Positions 15,825 to 24,449 of a stretch of DNA of 64,000 nt are shown here, one piece after another. Numbering within the stretch: position 1 is the first letter of the stretch; every line of letters starts with the position of its first letter. The notes beneath the pieces were generated by a model. That model saw only the letters and a list, made by a program, of their open reading frames with translations, did no database searches and had not been told where the DNA came from. A program made the translations under genes and the position numbers. The DNA lies in NCBI RefSeq assembly GCF_900098745.1, contig NZ_FQTT01000012.1, positions 249,413 to 313,412 on the forward strand. Reading direction: 5' to 3'. The stretch is from Actinomyces glycerinitolerans (GTDB taxonomy: Bacteria; Actinomycetota; Actinomycetes; Actinomycetales; Actinomycetaceae).

Positions 15825-17644
15825 TATGATGTCGCCTCCAGCCGTGTGTCGCGCAGCGGCGGGCCCTGAAGAAGAGAAGCGAGTAGGTGCCGATACGCCT
15901 GCAGGCAGCCGGACGACTCGTCTTCGCCAAATCGTTGTTCTGCGCCGTCCTCGTCGACCCTCTCCCATGCGGCAGTAAGTACGAACGCGGTTAACCGGTT
16001 CTCGGCGAGTGCTCCAATTGCACGTACACCAACAACGGTCCCTACGATCGCTCCGCCTACTGCGGTGGTAAGGACGTCCGTCAGCTGCAACCGTTCCTCG
16101 CCCATTCCTTGATGCCAGGCTGAGTCGGATGAAGGGACGATTAGTTCTGCGACTTGTGGTTGGGCCGACCGGACCGTGTCGCGGACGCAGGGGATGCTAA
16201 TGCTGAATGCATCCCCGGTACTTACTAGGTTCCAAAAGTGCTCCGGATCTGCTAGCTGCGCAAGGATCTGCGAAGCGATGCGGTCAACTTCTGCGTTGCC
16301 GTGAAGAGCATCACTTACCCGTGCGCTACTGTCTATGTTCGTTGCTGCTTCGACCGCGCGAAGTACGGCGCGGGCGTCCGATGAGGTGTTGCGGTACTGC
16401 TGTCGTTGGTGCCGGTTTGCAAGTAAGCGTAGAAGCAGTGAGGCGGAGTCGAGGAAAACCTTTCGGTCTCTGCTATTAGAGATCAGAGCCGCCCAACGTC
16501 CAAGCAGGGAATTAGGGATCGGGCCGGGCGTAGAGGCCAATAGTGCACGAATGACATCGCATTTCGTGACGGCGACTGTTATTGACGTGGCACGATCGTG
16601 TTCCTGCGTTATGAGTGACGATATCATGTTGCGGGTTGTCACACGCGAGTCGCTGATACGCCCGGTGTCGTTGCCGCCTTGGGCTGTGCGCAGAGATAGT
16701 TCAAGGATTGCAGGATTGTAGTCGCTAGCAGCTTTGAAGCACCACGTCGATGCCAGCGGGTCAACTGCCGCTAGGTACGATGCGGAGCTCACCAACTGGT
16801 CGCGGTCGGCCTTGAACCCGAATGCTGAGTCTTCCCGCGGGACTTGCCTGCCGAGAATGCTGGTCGCTTCGCCGGGCAGGTCGATGATCGCCACCCTGTG
16901 CGTGGTGCTGGTAGACTGATGTGCCGTTATCTGCTTGACGTCCAATTCGCTTATGAACGGCGCGCGGTTACCGCCCCATTGTTGGACGATGTCGTCAATG
17001 TTGGAAGGTGTTTGCGCCCCGAGGAACGGCGGCGTGTTCAAAATTGCGGACTCGAGCAACATGTCGAGGGCGTCGTCTACGCTCGTCGCCTCGTTTGTTC
17101 TGATAGTACCGTTATCGACGAAGTCGATGTGAGTGATGCCGACGTCGTCAAGTAAACGTATGAGGCCTGCGCGCAGATTATTTTCAATTCCTGCGGCCGT
17201 TGCACGGATGTCTTCTCGGTGCACGGGGATCACCGCACCGTAGGGAACGGTGGTGCGTGTTTTGACGATGCGACGCTGTATGGCACCTGGTAGAGGGGCC
17301 GTATCGTATGGCGGCGGAACGAGGTTCAGCATTCCGTAGAGTAGCTGAGACTTTCCTGAGCCAACGGGCCCGATTAGGCATATCTTGTTAAGGCTTGACT
17401 CTGAGCCGACGGGCGTTATGTGACCCGAATAGCAGACGTCGTATGCCTTATCGGGTTGTTCTGTGGGGCCGTGTGCTCGTGATTCGCATCGGGGTTGATC
17501 GGGCTGGAAGCCGAGGCCTCGATGCTGTTGCCAAATGCGTACGCTCTTGGTGATTCCGCTAAAGACGTCGATCCGTAACCAACTCCGGCGACTGTCGCAT
17601 AGTTCGCATTTGATATCGGGTGTCCGCGTCTGGCTCGCTGGCAC
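15824..17644 (-). CDS. TRAFAC-type GTPase with N-terminal zinc ribbon
   Basis: 606 residues from GTG 17644 (AAGGAG six bases upstream). Cys13 and Cys16 (CELC), Cys53, His58, Cys71 and His75 can form a zinc site. The P-loop is 'GPVGSGKS' (92-99), the G3 motif 'DLPG' (255-258) and the G4 motif 'TKCD' (360-363), so it is a GTPase rather than an ATPase. The length, zinc ribbon and neighbours resemble the double-GTPase (DO-GTPase) families described with GAP1 proteins. A hydrophobic Gly/Val-rich stretch near 525-545 may associate with membranes. It lies 34 bp after the kinase stop. A kinase target role is possible; unproven. Confidence 0.7.
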   Translation of the reverse strand: MPASQTRTPDIKCELCDSRRSWLRIDVFSGITKSVRIWQQHRGLGFQPDQPRCESRAHGPTEQPDKAYDVCYSGHITPVGSESSLNKICLIGPVGSGKSQLLYGMLNLVPPPYDTAPLPGAIQRRIVKTRTTVPYGAVIPVHREDIRATAAGIENNLRAGLIRLLDDVGITHIDFVDNGTIRTNEATSVDDALDMLLESAILNTPPFLGAQTPSNIDDIVQQWGGNRAPFISELDVKQITAHQSTSTTHRVAIIDLPGEATSILGRQVPREDSAFGFKADRDQLVSSASYLAAVDPLASTWCFKAASDYNPAILELSLRTAQGGNDTGRISDSRVTTRNMISSLITQEHDRATSITVAVTKCDVIRALLASTPGPIPNSLLGRWAALISNSRDRKVFLDSASLLLRLLANRHQRQQYRNTSSDARAVLRAVEAATNIDSSARVSDALHGNAEVDRIASQILAQLADPEHFWNLVSTGDAFSISIPCVRDTVRSAQPQVAELIVPSSDSAWHQGMGEERLQLTDVLTTAVGGAIVGTVVGVRAIGALAENRLTAFVLTAAWERVDEDGAEQRFGEDESSGCLQAYRHLLASLLQGPPLRDTRLEATS

Positions 17645-17678
17645 GTTGGGCTCCTTGACTAGTTTCGTTTGCGTAGGA

Positions 17679-19127
17679 TCAGATCGCTACTATGAGGACG
17701 ACCAGGAATACTAGAACGAGTAGAATCAGTGCCGATGGTGCAATGAGGCGCCGGAACTGACGTTCAGCTTCGGACCTGGCGATGGTTCGGTCTTCGTCCA
17801 GCTGCTGCGCAAGGCGTGCGGCGAGCGTATATGGGCGCACAGCCTCACGTATCTCTTCGGATTCAAGATCGGTAAGTGTGAAGCTATCCAGTTGGGTGTT
17901 TACTATTCTCGCGACATGTTTAGCGATCGGGCTGTCAAGATGGGCCTTACTGGCGATGCTGAAGATGCCGGTATTGGAGAACTCCTCGCTGACAGTGCTA
18001 GCGCGTTTAGAATGCACCCACGCCATTACGTCTAACTCGCGTTCCCCTACTGTGCGCGAGTTGACGATCTGGTTGTATAGGTCATGTGCGATCAGTTCCG
18101 CCTCCGGCGACGCAGTGAGCCGCCCATCCGCGTTTGTGGCCGGGTTAAACCTGACCGTGCTGTGCTCTATTCTCTCGGTCGGGGCGTTTATATAAGTGGT
18201 CGCAGAGGGATCGAATCCACGAAGTACTTCGCGAAGGGCGTCCTGCATCTGGTGAGGCGTAGGATAACGATCAGCCGGGTCAGGTGACAGTGCCTTGTGT
18301 AGCACTGTTTGCAACTGGGGCGCAGCGTTTCCGAGGGTGTATAGGATTTCCTTGGGGAGAGGTTCTGGGGTCGGCAGCGGATTTTGCATTCCGCCCTCGC
18401 TGCCGAATGGGGAGGAGCCTGTGAGCAATTCGTATAGGACGATGCCTACTGAAAATACATCGGAAGCAGGGGTCAATTTGTGGGGGACGCTATGTTCTGG
18501 GGAGGTATATGGCAGCGAGCCCTCTGGAAGCGCGAATGGTGCAGCCTGCTCGGTGACGGAGATCCCGAGGTCGATCAGGACGGCATGCTCCTCTGTGCCT
18601 CGCCCGGTTACCATGATGTTTGCAGGCTTGATGTCGCGGTGGATTACAGGGGATGTCCTGCTGTTCGATCCATGGAGGCACGCTAGTGCGCTCAGTACAT
18701 TCAGAGTTAGGCGGATCGCACGTGCGGGTTCCAACCTCCCGGAGTCGGTGGCTTGAAGTAATTCCCCAAGTGTTTGCCCATTGATTAGCTCGGTGACGAG
18801 CAAGTGGCAGTGCAATGTGTCGTCAGTAGTGTTGTTCAGCAGATTGACGATATATGGACTATCGGCGCCTTGTTGAAGTCCTACGAGTTCATCGCGGTAG
18901 TTCGGGTCATGGAGCGGCAATAGTTTGATCGCCGCTTGTGTGTGGGGTTGGGTACGGTTGTCGATGGCATAATAGACGGCGCGGCGATGGGCGGGGGAGA
19001 TGTGGATGGGGCCGTCGCTAGTGATTGTATATCGTCCGTTATTGACCGTCGTATCTTTGGTGAGGTGGAGCCAAGGCTCTGAAGAACTCTGTGTAGTTGG
19101 TGAGGCTGACATGGGCGAAGTGGTCAT
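17679..19127 (-). CDS. Tail-anchored Ser/Thr protein kinase
   Basis: 482 residues from ATG 19127 (GAGG six bases upstream). Hanks-type motifs: catalytic Lys68 in 'AAIKLL', 'HRDIKPAN' (163-170), 'DLG' (186-188) in place of DFG, 'SPE' (209-211) and Asp223 in 'ASDVFSVG'. The Gly-rich loop is atypical ('TSDGPIHISP'). After the kinase domain (to about 300) comes a linker and helical region, then a C-terminal hydrophobic helix (461-482). No PASTA or other extracellular domain follows, so it should be tail-anchored with the kinase in the cytoplasm. It is the first gene of a five-gene minus-strand operon; no phosphatase gene is present. Confidence 0.85.
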   Translation of the reverse strand: MTTSPMSASPTTQSSSEPWLHLTKDTTVNNGRYTITSDGPIHISPAHRRAVYYAIDNRTQPHTQAAIKLLPLHDPNYRDELVGLQQGADSPYIVNLLNNTTDDTLHCHLLVTELINGQTLGELLQATDSGRLEPARAIRLTLNVLSALACLHGSNSRTSPVIHRDIKPANIMVTGRGTEEHAVLIDLGISVTEQAAPFALPEGSLPYTSPEHSVPHKLTPASDVFSVGIVLYELLTGSSPFGSEGGMQNPLPTPEPLPKEILYTLGNAAPQLQTVLHKALSPDPADRYPTPHQMQDALREVLRGFDPSATTYINAPTERIEHSTVRFNPATNADGRLTASPEAELIAHDLYNQIVNSRTVGERELDVMAWVHSKRASTVSEEFSNTGIFSIASKAHLDSPIAKHVARIVNTQLDSFTLTDLESEEIREAVRPYTLAARLAQQLDEDRTIARSEAERQFRRLIAPSALILLVLVFLVVLIVAI

Positions 19128-19507
19128 TGAAACCTCGTTGGGGTGAGTTCGTGCTTGCAGGCATGTTACAGGTGCAAGTATCTCAATTGCGCGTGTTGCG
19201 GTCTCGGTACGGCAACGGTGGGTGGCACACTAAGGTTCGGTGTGGTGTGCGGTTGGGCGATGGCGCCGTTTCTGGTGTGCTTACGGGACCGCGGCGCGGG
19301 TGCCGTCGCCGCCTGGATGGGGTGCTGGCGGGGCGGCAGGCAGAGTGCCGGGGTCGGCGGGCGATCTGGGATCACCTCCGGGAGCTCAACCACGTTGCAC
19401 TGGCCGACGCCGGCATGGGACCGGGCCTTGCTGTCCCGTTGGAGTCGACGATTCGCCGCATGCGGCCGCGCATCCGGCTCCCACGTTTCGCGAGATGGCA
19501 TGACACA
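19128..19507. other. Intergenic region between the divergent kinase operon and hisS
   Basis: 380 bp that must hold the promoters of both transcription units. A TAACAT hexamer on the minus strand (about 19164-19169) could be a -10 element, but no good -35 is placed. Long open frames cross it on both strands because of high G+C; none has coding features. Confidence 0.4.
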
Positions 19508-20932
19508 ATGCGGCCCATGACAGCAGCCCAGGTCCGACAGGCACAATCGTCCCTCTCCGGTTTCCCAGAGTGGCTCCCCGCGGCCCGCATCGTCGAGACG
19601 CAGTTCATCGACACCCTGCGCCGCACCTTCGAGCTGCATGGATTCAGCGGGATCGAGACCCGCGCCGTTGAGCCGCTGTCGGAGCTCACCCGCAAGGGCG
19701 AGACCAGCAAGGAGGTCTACCTGCTCTCCCGCCTCCAGGCGGACCCCAGCGAGGCGGAGGAGACCGACCCGGCCAAGCAGCTCGGGCTCCACTTCGACCT
19801 GACCGTGCCCTTCGCCCGCTACGTGCTGGACAACGCCGGCACCCTGCACTTTCCGTTCAAGCGCTACCAGATCCAGAAGGTCTGGCGCGGCGAGCGCCCG
19901 CAGGAGGGCCGCTTCCGCGAGTTCGTTCAGGCGGACATCGACGTCGTCGGGGATGGCGCCCTGCCGCTGTACCACGACGTGGAGATGCCGCTGATCATGC
20001 ACGAGGCGCTGAGCGCGCTGCCGATCCCCGCCGTCACCATCCACGTGTCCAACCGCAAGGTCGCGCAGGGCTTCTACCAGTCGGTCGGTGTCTGCGAGGA
20101 TCAGCTGGCGGAGGTGCTGCGCGTGGTGGACAAGCTCGACAAGATCGGCGCCGGCCGGGTCGCCACCGAGCTGGTCGACGTCGTGGGCATCACCCCGGAG
20201 CAGGCCGACGCGGCCCTGCGGCTGGCGGAGATCACGGGCGCCGACGCCGAGCGGGTACGTGCCGACGTGCTGTCCGCGCTCAACGGCGCCGACCCCGGCG
20301 AGCTGCTGGTCCAGGGCCTGGACGAGCTGTCCGAGCTGCTGCGCTCCGCCGCGCGCCGCCGCCCCGGCGCCATCGTCGCCGACCTCAAGATCGCCCGCGG
20401 GTTGGACTACTACACGGGCACCGTCTACGAGTCCTTCATGGCCGGCCACGAGGACCTGGGCTCGGTGTGCTCGGGCGGCCGCTACGACTCCTTGGCCTCC
20501 GACGGCAAGCGCACCTTCCCGGGCGTGGGCATCTCGATCGGCCTGTCCCGCCTGCTGGCCAGGGTGATTGGCGCCGGCATGCTGGAGGTGACTCGGGCCG
20601 TGCCCACGGCCGTGCTGGTTGCGGTCACCGACGAGGAGCACCGCGATGTGTCCGACTCCGTGGCCGACGCGCTGCGCTCCCGTGGCATTGCCGCCGACGT
20701 GTCCCCGACGGCCGCCAAGTACGGCAAGCAGATCCGCTTCGCCGACAAGCGGGGCATTCCCTATGTGTGGTTCCCCGGCGCCGAAGGCGAGCCCGACTCG
20801 GTCAAGGACATCCGCTCCGGCGAGCAGGTGCCCGCCGACGCCGCCACCTGGCTCCCCGCCGACGAGGCCGACCTCGCTCCGCGTCTGCGCCCGGTCGGCG
20901 CGGCGGCAGGCCAAGCGGGTGAGCAGGGCTGA
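19508..20932 (+). CDS. hisS: Histidyl-tRNA synthetase
   Basis: 474 residues from ATG 19508 (ATG 19517 is an alternative; neither has a strong ribosome site). Class II synthetase: 'TRAVEPLSELTRKGE' (motif 1 region), 'QIQKVWRGERPQEGRFREF' (motif 2), the HisRS-specific 'RGLDYYTGTVYE' and 'GRYDSL', and motif 3 'GVGISIGLSRLLA'. The C-terminal anticodon-binding domain ('YGKQIRFADKRGIPYVWFPG') is present. It charges tRNA-His. It ends three bases before the start of the dynamin-like gene, suggesting co-transcription. Confidence 0.93.
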   Translation: MRPMTAAQVRQAQSSLSGFPEWLPAARIVETQFIDTLRRTFELHGFSGIETRAVEPLSELTRKGETSKEVYLLSRLQADPSEAEETDPAKQLGLHFDLTVPFARYVLDNAGTLHFPFKRYQIQKVWRGERPQEGRFREFVQADIDVVGDGALPLYHDVEMPLIMHEALSALPIPAVTIHVSNRKVAQGFYQSVGVCEDQLAEVLRVVDKLDKIGAGRVATELVDVVGITPEQADAALRLAEITGADAERVRADVLSALNGADPGELLVQGLDELSELLRSAARRRPGAIVADLKIARGLDYYTGTVYESFMAGHEDLGSVCSGGRYDSLASDGKRTFPGVGISIGLSRLLARVIGAGMLEVTRAVPTAVLVAVTDEEHRDVSDSVADALRSRGIAADVSPTAAKYGKQIRFADKRGIPYVWFPGAEGEPDSVKDIRSGEQVPADAATWLPADEADLAPRLRPVGAAAGQAGEQG

Positions 20933-20935
20933 GTC

Positions 20936-22711
20936 GTGAGTGCTGACGCGGGGGCCGCGCCGCCTCCTCCGCTCGGCACCGCCGGTATCGGCGACACCGA
21001 GGCCGCCCTGAGCCGCCTGCGCGGCGACCTGTCCGGCCTCAGCCTGCCGTACGCGCTGGCGGGGGCGGACACCGCCGCCCGCACGGCCCGGATCGTGCGC
21101 GATCAGCTCGGCGACTACGTCCTGCCGCGCCTGAAGGCGATGGACGCGCCCCTGCTCGCCGTGGTCGGCGGCTCCACCGGGGCCGGCAAGTCCGCGCTGG
21201 TGTCCTCGCTCGTGCGCCGACGGGTGGCCGTCTCCTCCGCGATCCGCCCGACGACGCGCCGTCCCCTGCTGCTGCACGCCACCGGCGACGACGCCTGGTT
21301 CGACGGATCCCGGGTACTCGGATCGCTCGCCCACGTGCGCGTCGCGGAGGGCGCGGAGCCGACGGCGGCGGGCCTGCACACGCCGCGCGAGGTCGAGGTT
21401 CGCTCCTGTTCGACCCTGCCCGCGGGGCTCGCGCTCCTGGACGCGCCCGACGTGGACTCCGTCGTCGACGAGAACCGGGAACTCTCCGCCACGCTGCTGG
21501 CTGCTGCCGACCTGTGGATCTTCGTTACCACCGCCTCCCGCTACGCCGACGCCGTCGTATGGGAGCACCTGCGTGCCGCCGCCGCGCGCGACATCGTCAC
21601 GGCGGTGGTCCTGGACCGCGTTCCCGCCGGCGCCGACGAGGCGGTCGGCAAGGACCTGCGCCGCCGCCTGGACGCCGCCGGCCTGTCCTCCTGCCCGGTT
21701 TTCGTAATCCCGGAGACCAGACTCGACCCGGATGGTTTCCTGTCCGACGAATATGTGGCGCCGCTGCGGCACTGGCTCGGCGCACTTGCGGTCGACGCCG
21801 CGGCGCGGCGCGACGTGGCCCGACGCACCCTGACCGGGGCACTCGGCTCCGCCCTCGCCGGAATGGACGGCGTGCTGGACGCGGTCCGCGCCCAGGAGGC
21901 CGAACGCGGCCGTCTGGCCTACGCCACCGCGACGATCCATGCGGAGGCCCTGGACCGGGTCACCCAGGCGACCGAGGACGGCTCGATGCTGCGCGGCGAG
22001 GTGCTTGCCCGCTGGCAGGAGCTGGTCGGCACGGGCGAGCTCCTGCGCGGGCTCGAGTCCCAGGTCAGCCGCCTGCGCGACCGCGTTACCGCGGCGGTAT
22101 TGGGGCGCCCCGCACCCGCCGAGCGCGTCGAGGAGGCCATCGAGTCCTCGCTGACAATGCTGCTCGTGAACGAGGCACAGCGCGCCCGCCTGGAGACGGA
22201 GCAGACCTGGCGGCGCGCCGGCACCGCCGCCTACCCACTGTCGTGTGCCATCTCCGCGCTGCCGACGGTGGCGGAGCGCACGCAGCGGGCCGAACAGCTG
22301 GTACGGGACTGGCAGGGCGACGTGTTGAACCTGGTCCGCGCAGAAGGAGCGGACAAGCGCCTGACCGCGCGGCTGGTGTCACTGGGAGTCAACGGCACCG
22401 GCGTGGCCCTCATGGTGGTCGTCTTCGCCCACACCGGCGGCCTGACGGGCGTGGAGGTTGGGATTGCAGGCGGCGCCGCCGTGGTCGCACAGCGACTGCT
22501 GGAGGCCGTCTTCGGCGACCAGGCCATGCGTGACCTTGCCCGCCGCTCCCGTCTAGCCCTCAACGAGCGAGTCGCGGCCTTCCTCCAAGAGGAGCAGGCC
22601 GTCTTCACCCAGGCGCTGCCGGCTCCCTCGCCGCGCCCCGAGCAGCTTGCGGAGCACCTGCAGGAGGTCACCGGCGCCGTCGGGCGGCTGACGGGGGAGG
22701 ACGCCAGATGA
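20936..22711 (+). CDS. Dynamin-like GTPase, first of a pair
   Basis: 591 residues from GTG 20936, three bases after hisS. The P-loop is 'GGSTGAGKS' (78-86), with a conserved Thr-rich switch I ('RPTTRRPLLL') and G3 'DAPD'. The G4 motif is weak ('VVLDRVPAG'). Long charged helices follow, then a hydrophobic stretch near 478-510 ('GVALMVVVFAHTGGLTG', 'VGIAGGAAVVAQRLLEAVFG') that could dip into the membrane. The architecture resembles bacterial dynamin-like proteins that come in tandem pairs in Actinobacteria. Its stop overlaps the next start (ATGA), so the two are translated together and may form a heteromer. Confidence 0.75.
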   Translation: MSADAGAAPPPPLGTAGIGDTEAALSRLRGDLSGLSLPYALAGADTAARTARIVRDQLGDYVLPRLKAMDAPLLAVVGGSTGAGKSALVSSLVRRRVAVSSAIRPTTRRPLLLHATGDDAWFDGSRVLGSLAHVRVAEGAEPTAAGLHTPREVEVRSCSTLPAGLALLDAPDVDSVVDENRELSATLLAAADLWIFVTTASRYADAVVWEHLRAAAARDIVTAVVLDRVPAGADEAVGKDLRRRLDAAGLSSCPVFVIPETRLDPDGFLSDEYVAPLRHWLGALAVDAAARRDVARRTLTGALGSALAGMDGVLDAVRAQEAERGRLAYATATIHAEALDRVTQATEDGSMLRGEVLARWQELVGTGELLRGLESQVSRLRDRVTAAVLGRPAPAERVEEAIESSLTMLLVNEAQRARLETEQTWRRAGTAAYPLSCAISALPTVAERTQRAEQLVRDWQGDVLNLVRAEGADKRLTARLVSLGVNGTGVALMVVVFAHTGGLTGVEVGIAGGAAVVAQRLLEAVFGDQAMRDLARRSRLALNERVAAFLQEEQAVFTQALPAPSPRPEQLAEHLQEVTGAVGRLTGEDAR

Positions 22712-24420
22712 GAATCCGCAAGCCCACCCCGGTCGATGCGGGAGTCGACACCCCTGAGGACCCGCTGGTCATGCTCGCCCGCCTGGTGGAGGCCGGCGAC
22801 GGGCTCTTGCCCGCAGACCTCCTTGAGGCCGCCCGCGCCCTGCTTGACCGCGCCGGACAGCGCCGACTCATCGCCCCGGGGATCAGTGTGGTCGCGCTCC
22901 TGGGGGCGACGGGCTCGGGCAAGTCGAGCCTGTTCAACGCGATCTGCGGAGTCGACGCGGCACCCACCGCGGTTACCCGGCCGACGACGACCCAGCCGCT
23001 GGCCGCACTGCCCGCCTCACCGGGACCGGAGGCGGACGGCGCGGCGGGGCGGCTACTGGACTGGCTCGCGGTCGACGCACGGGTGCGGCTGCCCGAGTCC
23101 CCGTCCTGGGGACCCGCCTCCGTCGGGGTCGGGGAGAACACCATTCTCCTGGACCTGCCGGACATCGACTCCGACGTCCGGCGGCACCGGGTGATTGCCG
23201 AGCGTCTGGCGGGCCTGGTCGACGTGCTGGTGTGGGTCCTGGATCCGGAGAAGTACGCCGACGCCGTCATCCACCACGAGTTCATAGCGCCCATGGCCGC
23301 GCACGCCGCCGTATCCGTCGTGGCCCTCAATCAGGTCGACCGCCTGAACGAGGCCGAGCGGACGGCGGCCACCCATGACCTCGCCCGCCTCCTGGCCCGC
23401 GAGGGCCTGGAGGGCGTGGATGTCATCGAAGTCAGTGCCCGCACCGGGCAGGGCGTGCAGGAGTTGCGGGCCCGTATCCGTGAGGTCGCCGCCGCCGAGG
23501 ACGTGAGCCGGGCGCGTCTGGCCGCCGACGCTCGGGCGCTGGCCGTTCGCATCCGCAATTGGCTGGAGTCCGACTCCGCGGCTGCAGCGGGATCCTCCGG
23601 TAGCGGCGAGCGTGAGGCCCTCGTGGCCCTTCGGGAGGCGGCCTGCCGCGCGGTGGGCACGGATCGAGTCGCCGATGCGGTCGGCGACTCCATGCGACTG
23701 GGGGCGGCAGTCCGCGTGGGCTGGTTGCCGGCGCGCTGGCTCGCACGTCTGCGCAGAGACCCGTTGCGGGCTCTGCATCTGGGAGACGACGTCCACGCCC
23801 GCCGGGCGTCGTCGGGCTCCGCGGCGCCGCCGGTTCCGCGCACCTCCCTGCCCGCTCCCGATGCGGCCGCCGACGCTGCCCTGCGCGCAACCGCCCGAGG
23901 CTACATGGCAGCACGGACCAGTCGGCTTCCGGCCACCGCCCAGGAGCAGGTGTGCGAGCGGCTGAGCCCGCGGGCGGAGCAGCTCTATGACCGGCTGGAC
24001 GCCGCCGTCGGGCGTACGGACCTGGAGCAGAACAGTCGCCCCCGCTGGTGGACGTGCGCGAATGCGCTGCAGGTGCTGCTGGCGTTCACGGCGCTGGTTG
24101 GTGGGTTTTGGCTCCTGGTCCTACGCGTTATGAACCGCTACCTGCTGTTGGCGGCAGAGCCGCCGCGTTGGGGGCACCTGCCCTGGCCCACCGTGCTGCT
24201 GCTCGGTGGCCTTCTGATCGGCCTGGTACTCGGGCTGAGCGGTACGGCCCTGGCGCGAGTCGGCGCCGCACGCCGGCGCAGACGCGTCAACGGGCGCCTG
24301 CGCCAAGCGGTGGCCGAGGTCTTAGCAACCACCCTGGTCGAGCCGCTGGATGTGGAGCTTGCACGTATCGGGGAGGTCCGGGCACTGCTGGACGGCCTGT
24401 GCTCACCGCCGGTGCGCTGA
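22708..24420 (+). CDS. YfjP/Era-like membrane GTPase, second of the pair
   Basis: 570 residues. The P-loop is 'GATGSGKS' (66-73), switch I 'RPTTTQPLA', G3 'DLPD' and G4 'NQVD', followed by a G5-like 'EVSARTGQG'. It is a complete TRAFAC GTPase. Two transmembrane helices near the C-terminus ('ALQVLLAFTALVGGFWLLVL', 'TVLLLGGLLIGLVLGLSG') anchor it. ATG 22708 overlaps the stop of the preceding GTPase by four bases. Homologues are annotated as GTPase domain or YfjP-family proteins; a role in membrane remodelling or division is inferred from the family and not proven. Confidence 0.78.
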   Translation: MRIRKPTPVDAGVDTPEDPLVMLARLVEAGDGLLPADLLEAARALLDRAGQRRLIAPGISVVALLGATGSGKSSLFNAICGVDAAPTAVTRPTTTQPLAALPASPGPEADGAAGRLLDWLAVDARVRLPESPSWGPASVGVGENTILLDLPDIDSDVRRHRVIAERLAGLVDVLVWVLDPEKYADAVIHHEFIAPMAAHAAVSVVALNQVDRLNEAERTAATHDLARLLAREGLEGVDVIEVSARTGQGVQELRARIREVAAAEDVSRARLAADARALAVRIRNWLESDSAAAAGSSGSGEREALVALREAACRAVGTDRVADAVGDSMRLGAAVRVGWLPARWLARLRRDPLRALHLGDDVHARRASSGSAAPPVPRTSLPAPDAAADAALRATARGYMAARTSRLPATAQEQVCERLSPRAEQLYDRLDAAVGRTDLEQNSRPRWWTCANALQVLLAFTALVGGFWLLVLRVMNRYLLLAAEPPRWGHLPWPTVLLLGGLLIGLVLGLSGTALARVGAARRRRRVNGRLRQAVAEVLATTLVEPLDVELARIGEVRALLDGLCSPPVR

Positions 24421-24449
24421 ACCGGAGCCTCAGCGCACCGGTTCAGCGC
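24414..24449. terminator. Bidirectional hairpin between convergent genes
   Basis: Twelve-base arms at 24414-24425 and 24438-24449 pair perfectly around a 12-base loop. It overlaps the end of the GTPase gene and the end of the antiporter gene. Confidence 0.6.

Noticed and set aside
15825-15968. 48-codon N-terminal extension of the GAP1-like gene
   Set aside because: It is Arg-rich, overlaps the GTPase coding region, and GTG 15824 has a ribosome site and stop-start coupling.
19097-19507. N-terminal extension of hisS
   Set aside because: The frame is open but would overlap the kinase start and encodes no HisRS-like sequence; HisRS begins near 19508.
19166-21940. Very long open frame on the minus strand opposite hisS and the first GTPase
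   Set aside because: It is a composition shadow. The plus strand carries the clear HisRS and GTPase motifs, and the minus-strand translation is low-complexity Gly/Ala/Val/Arg.
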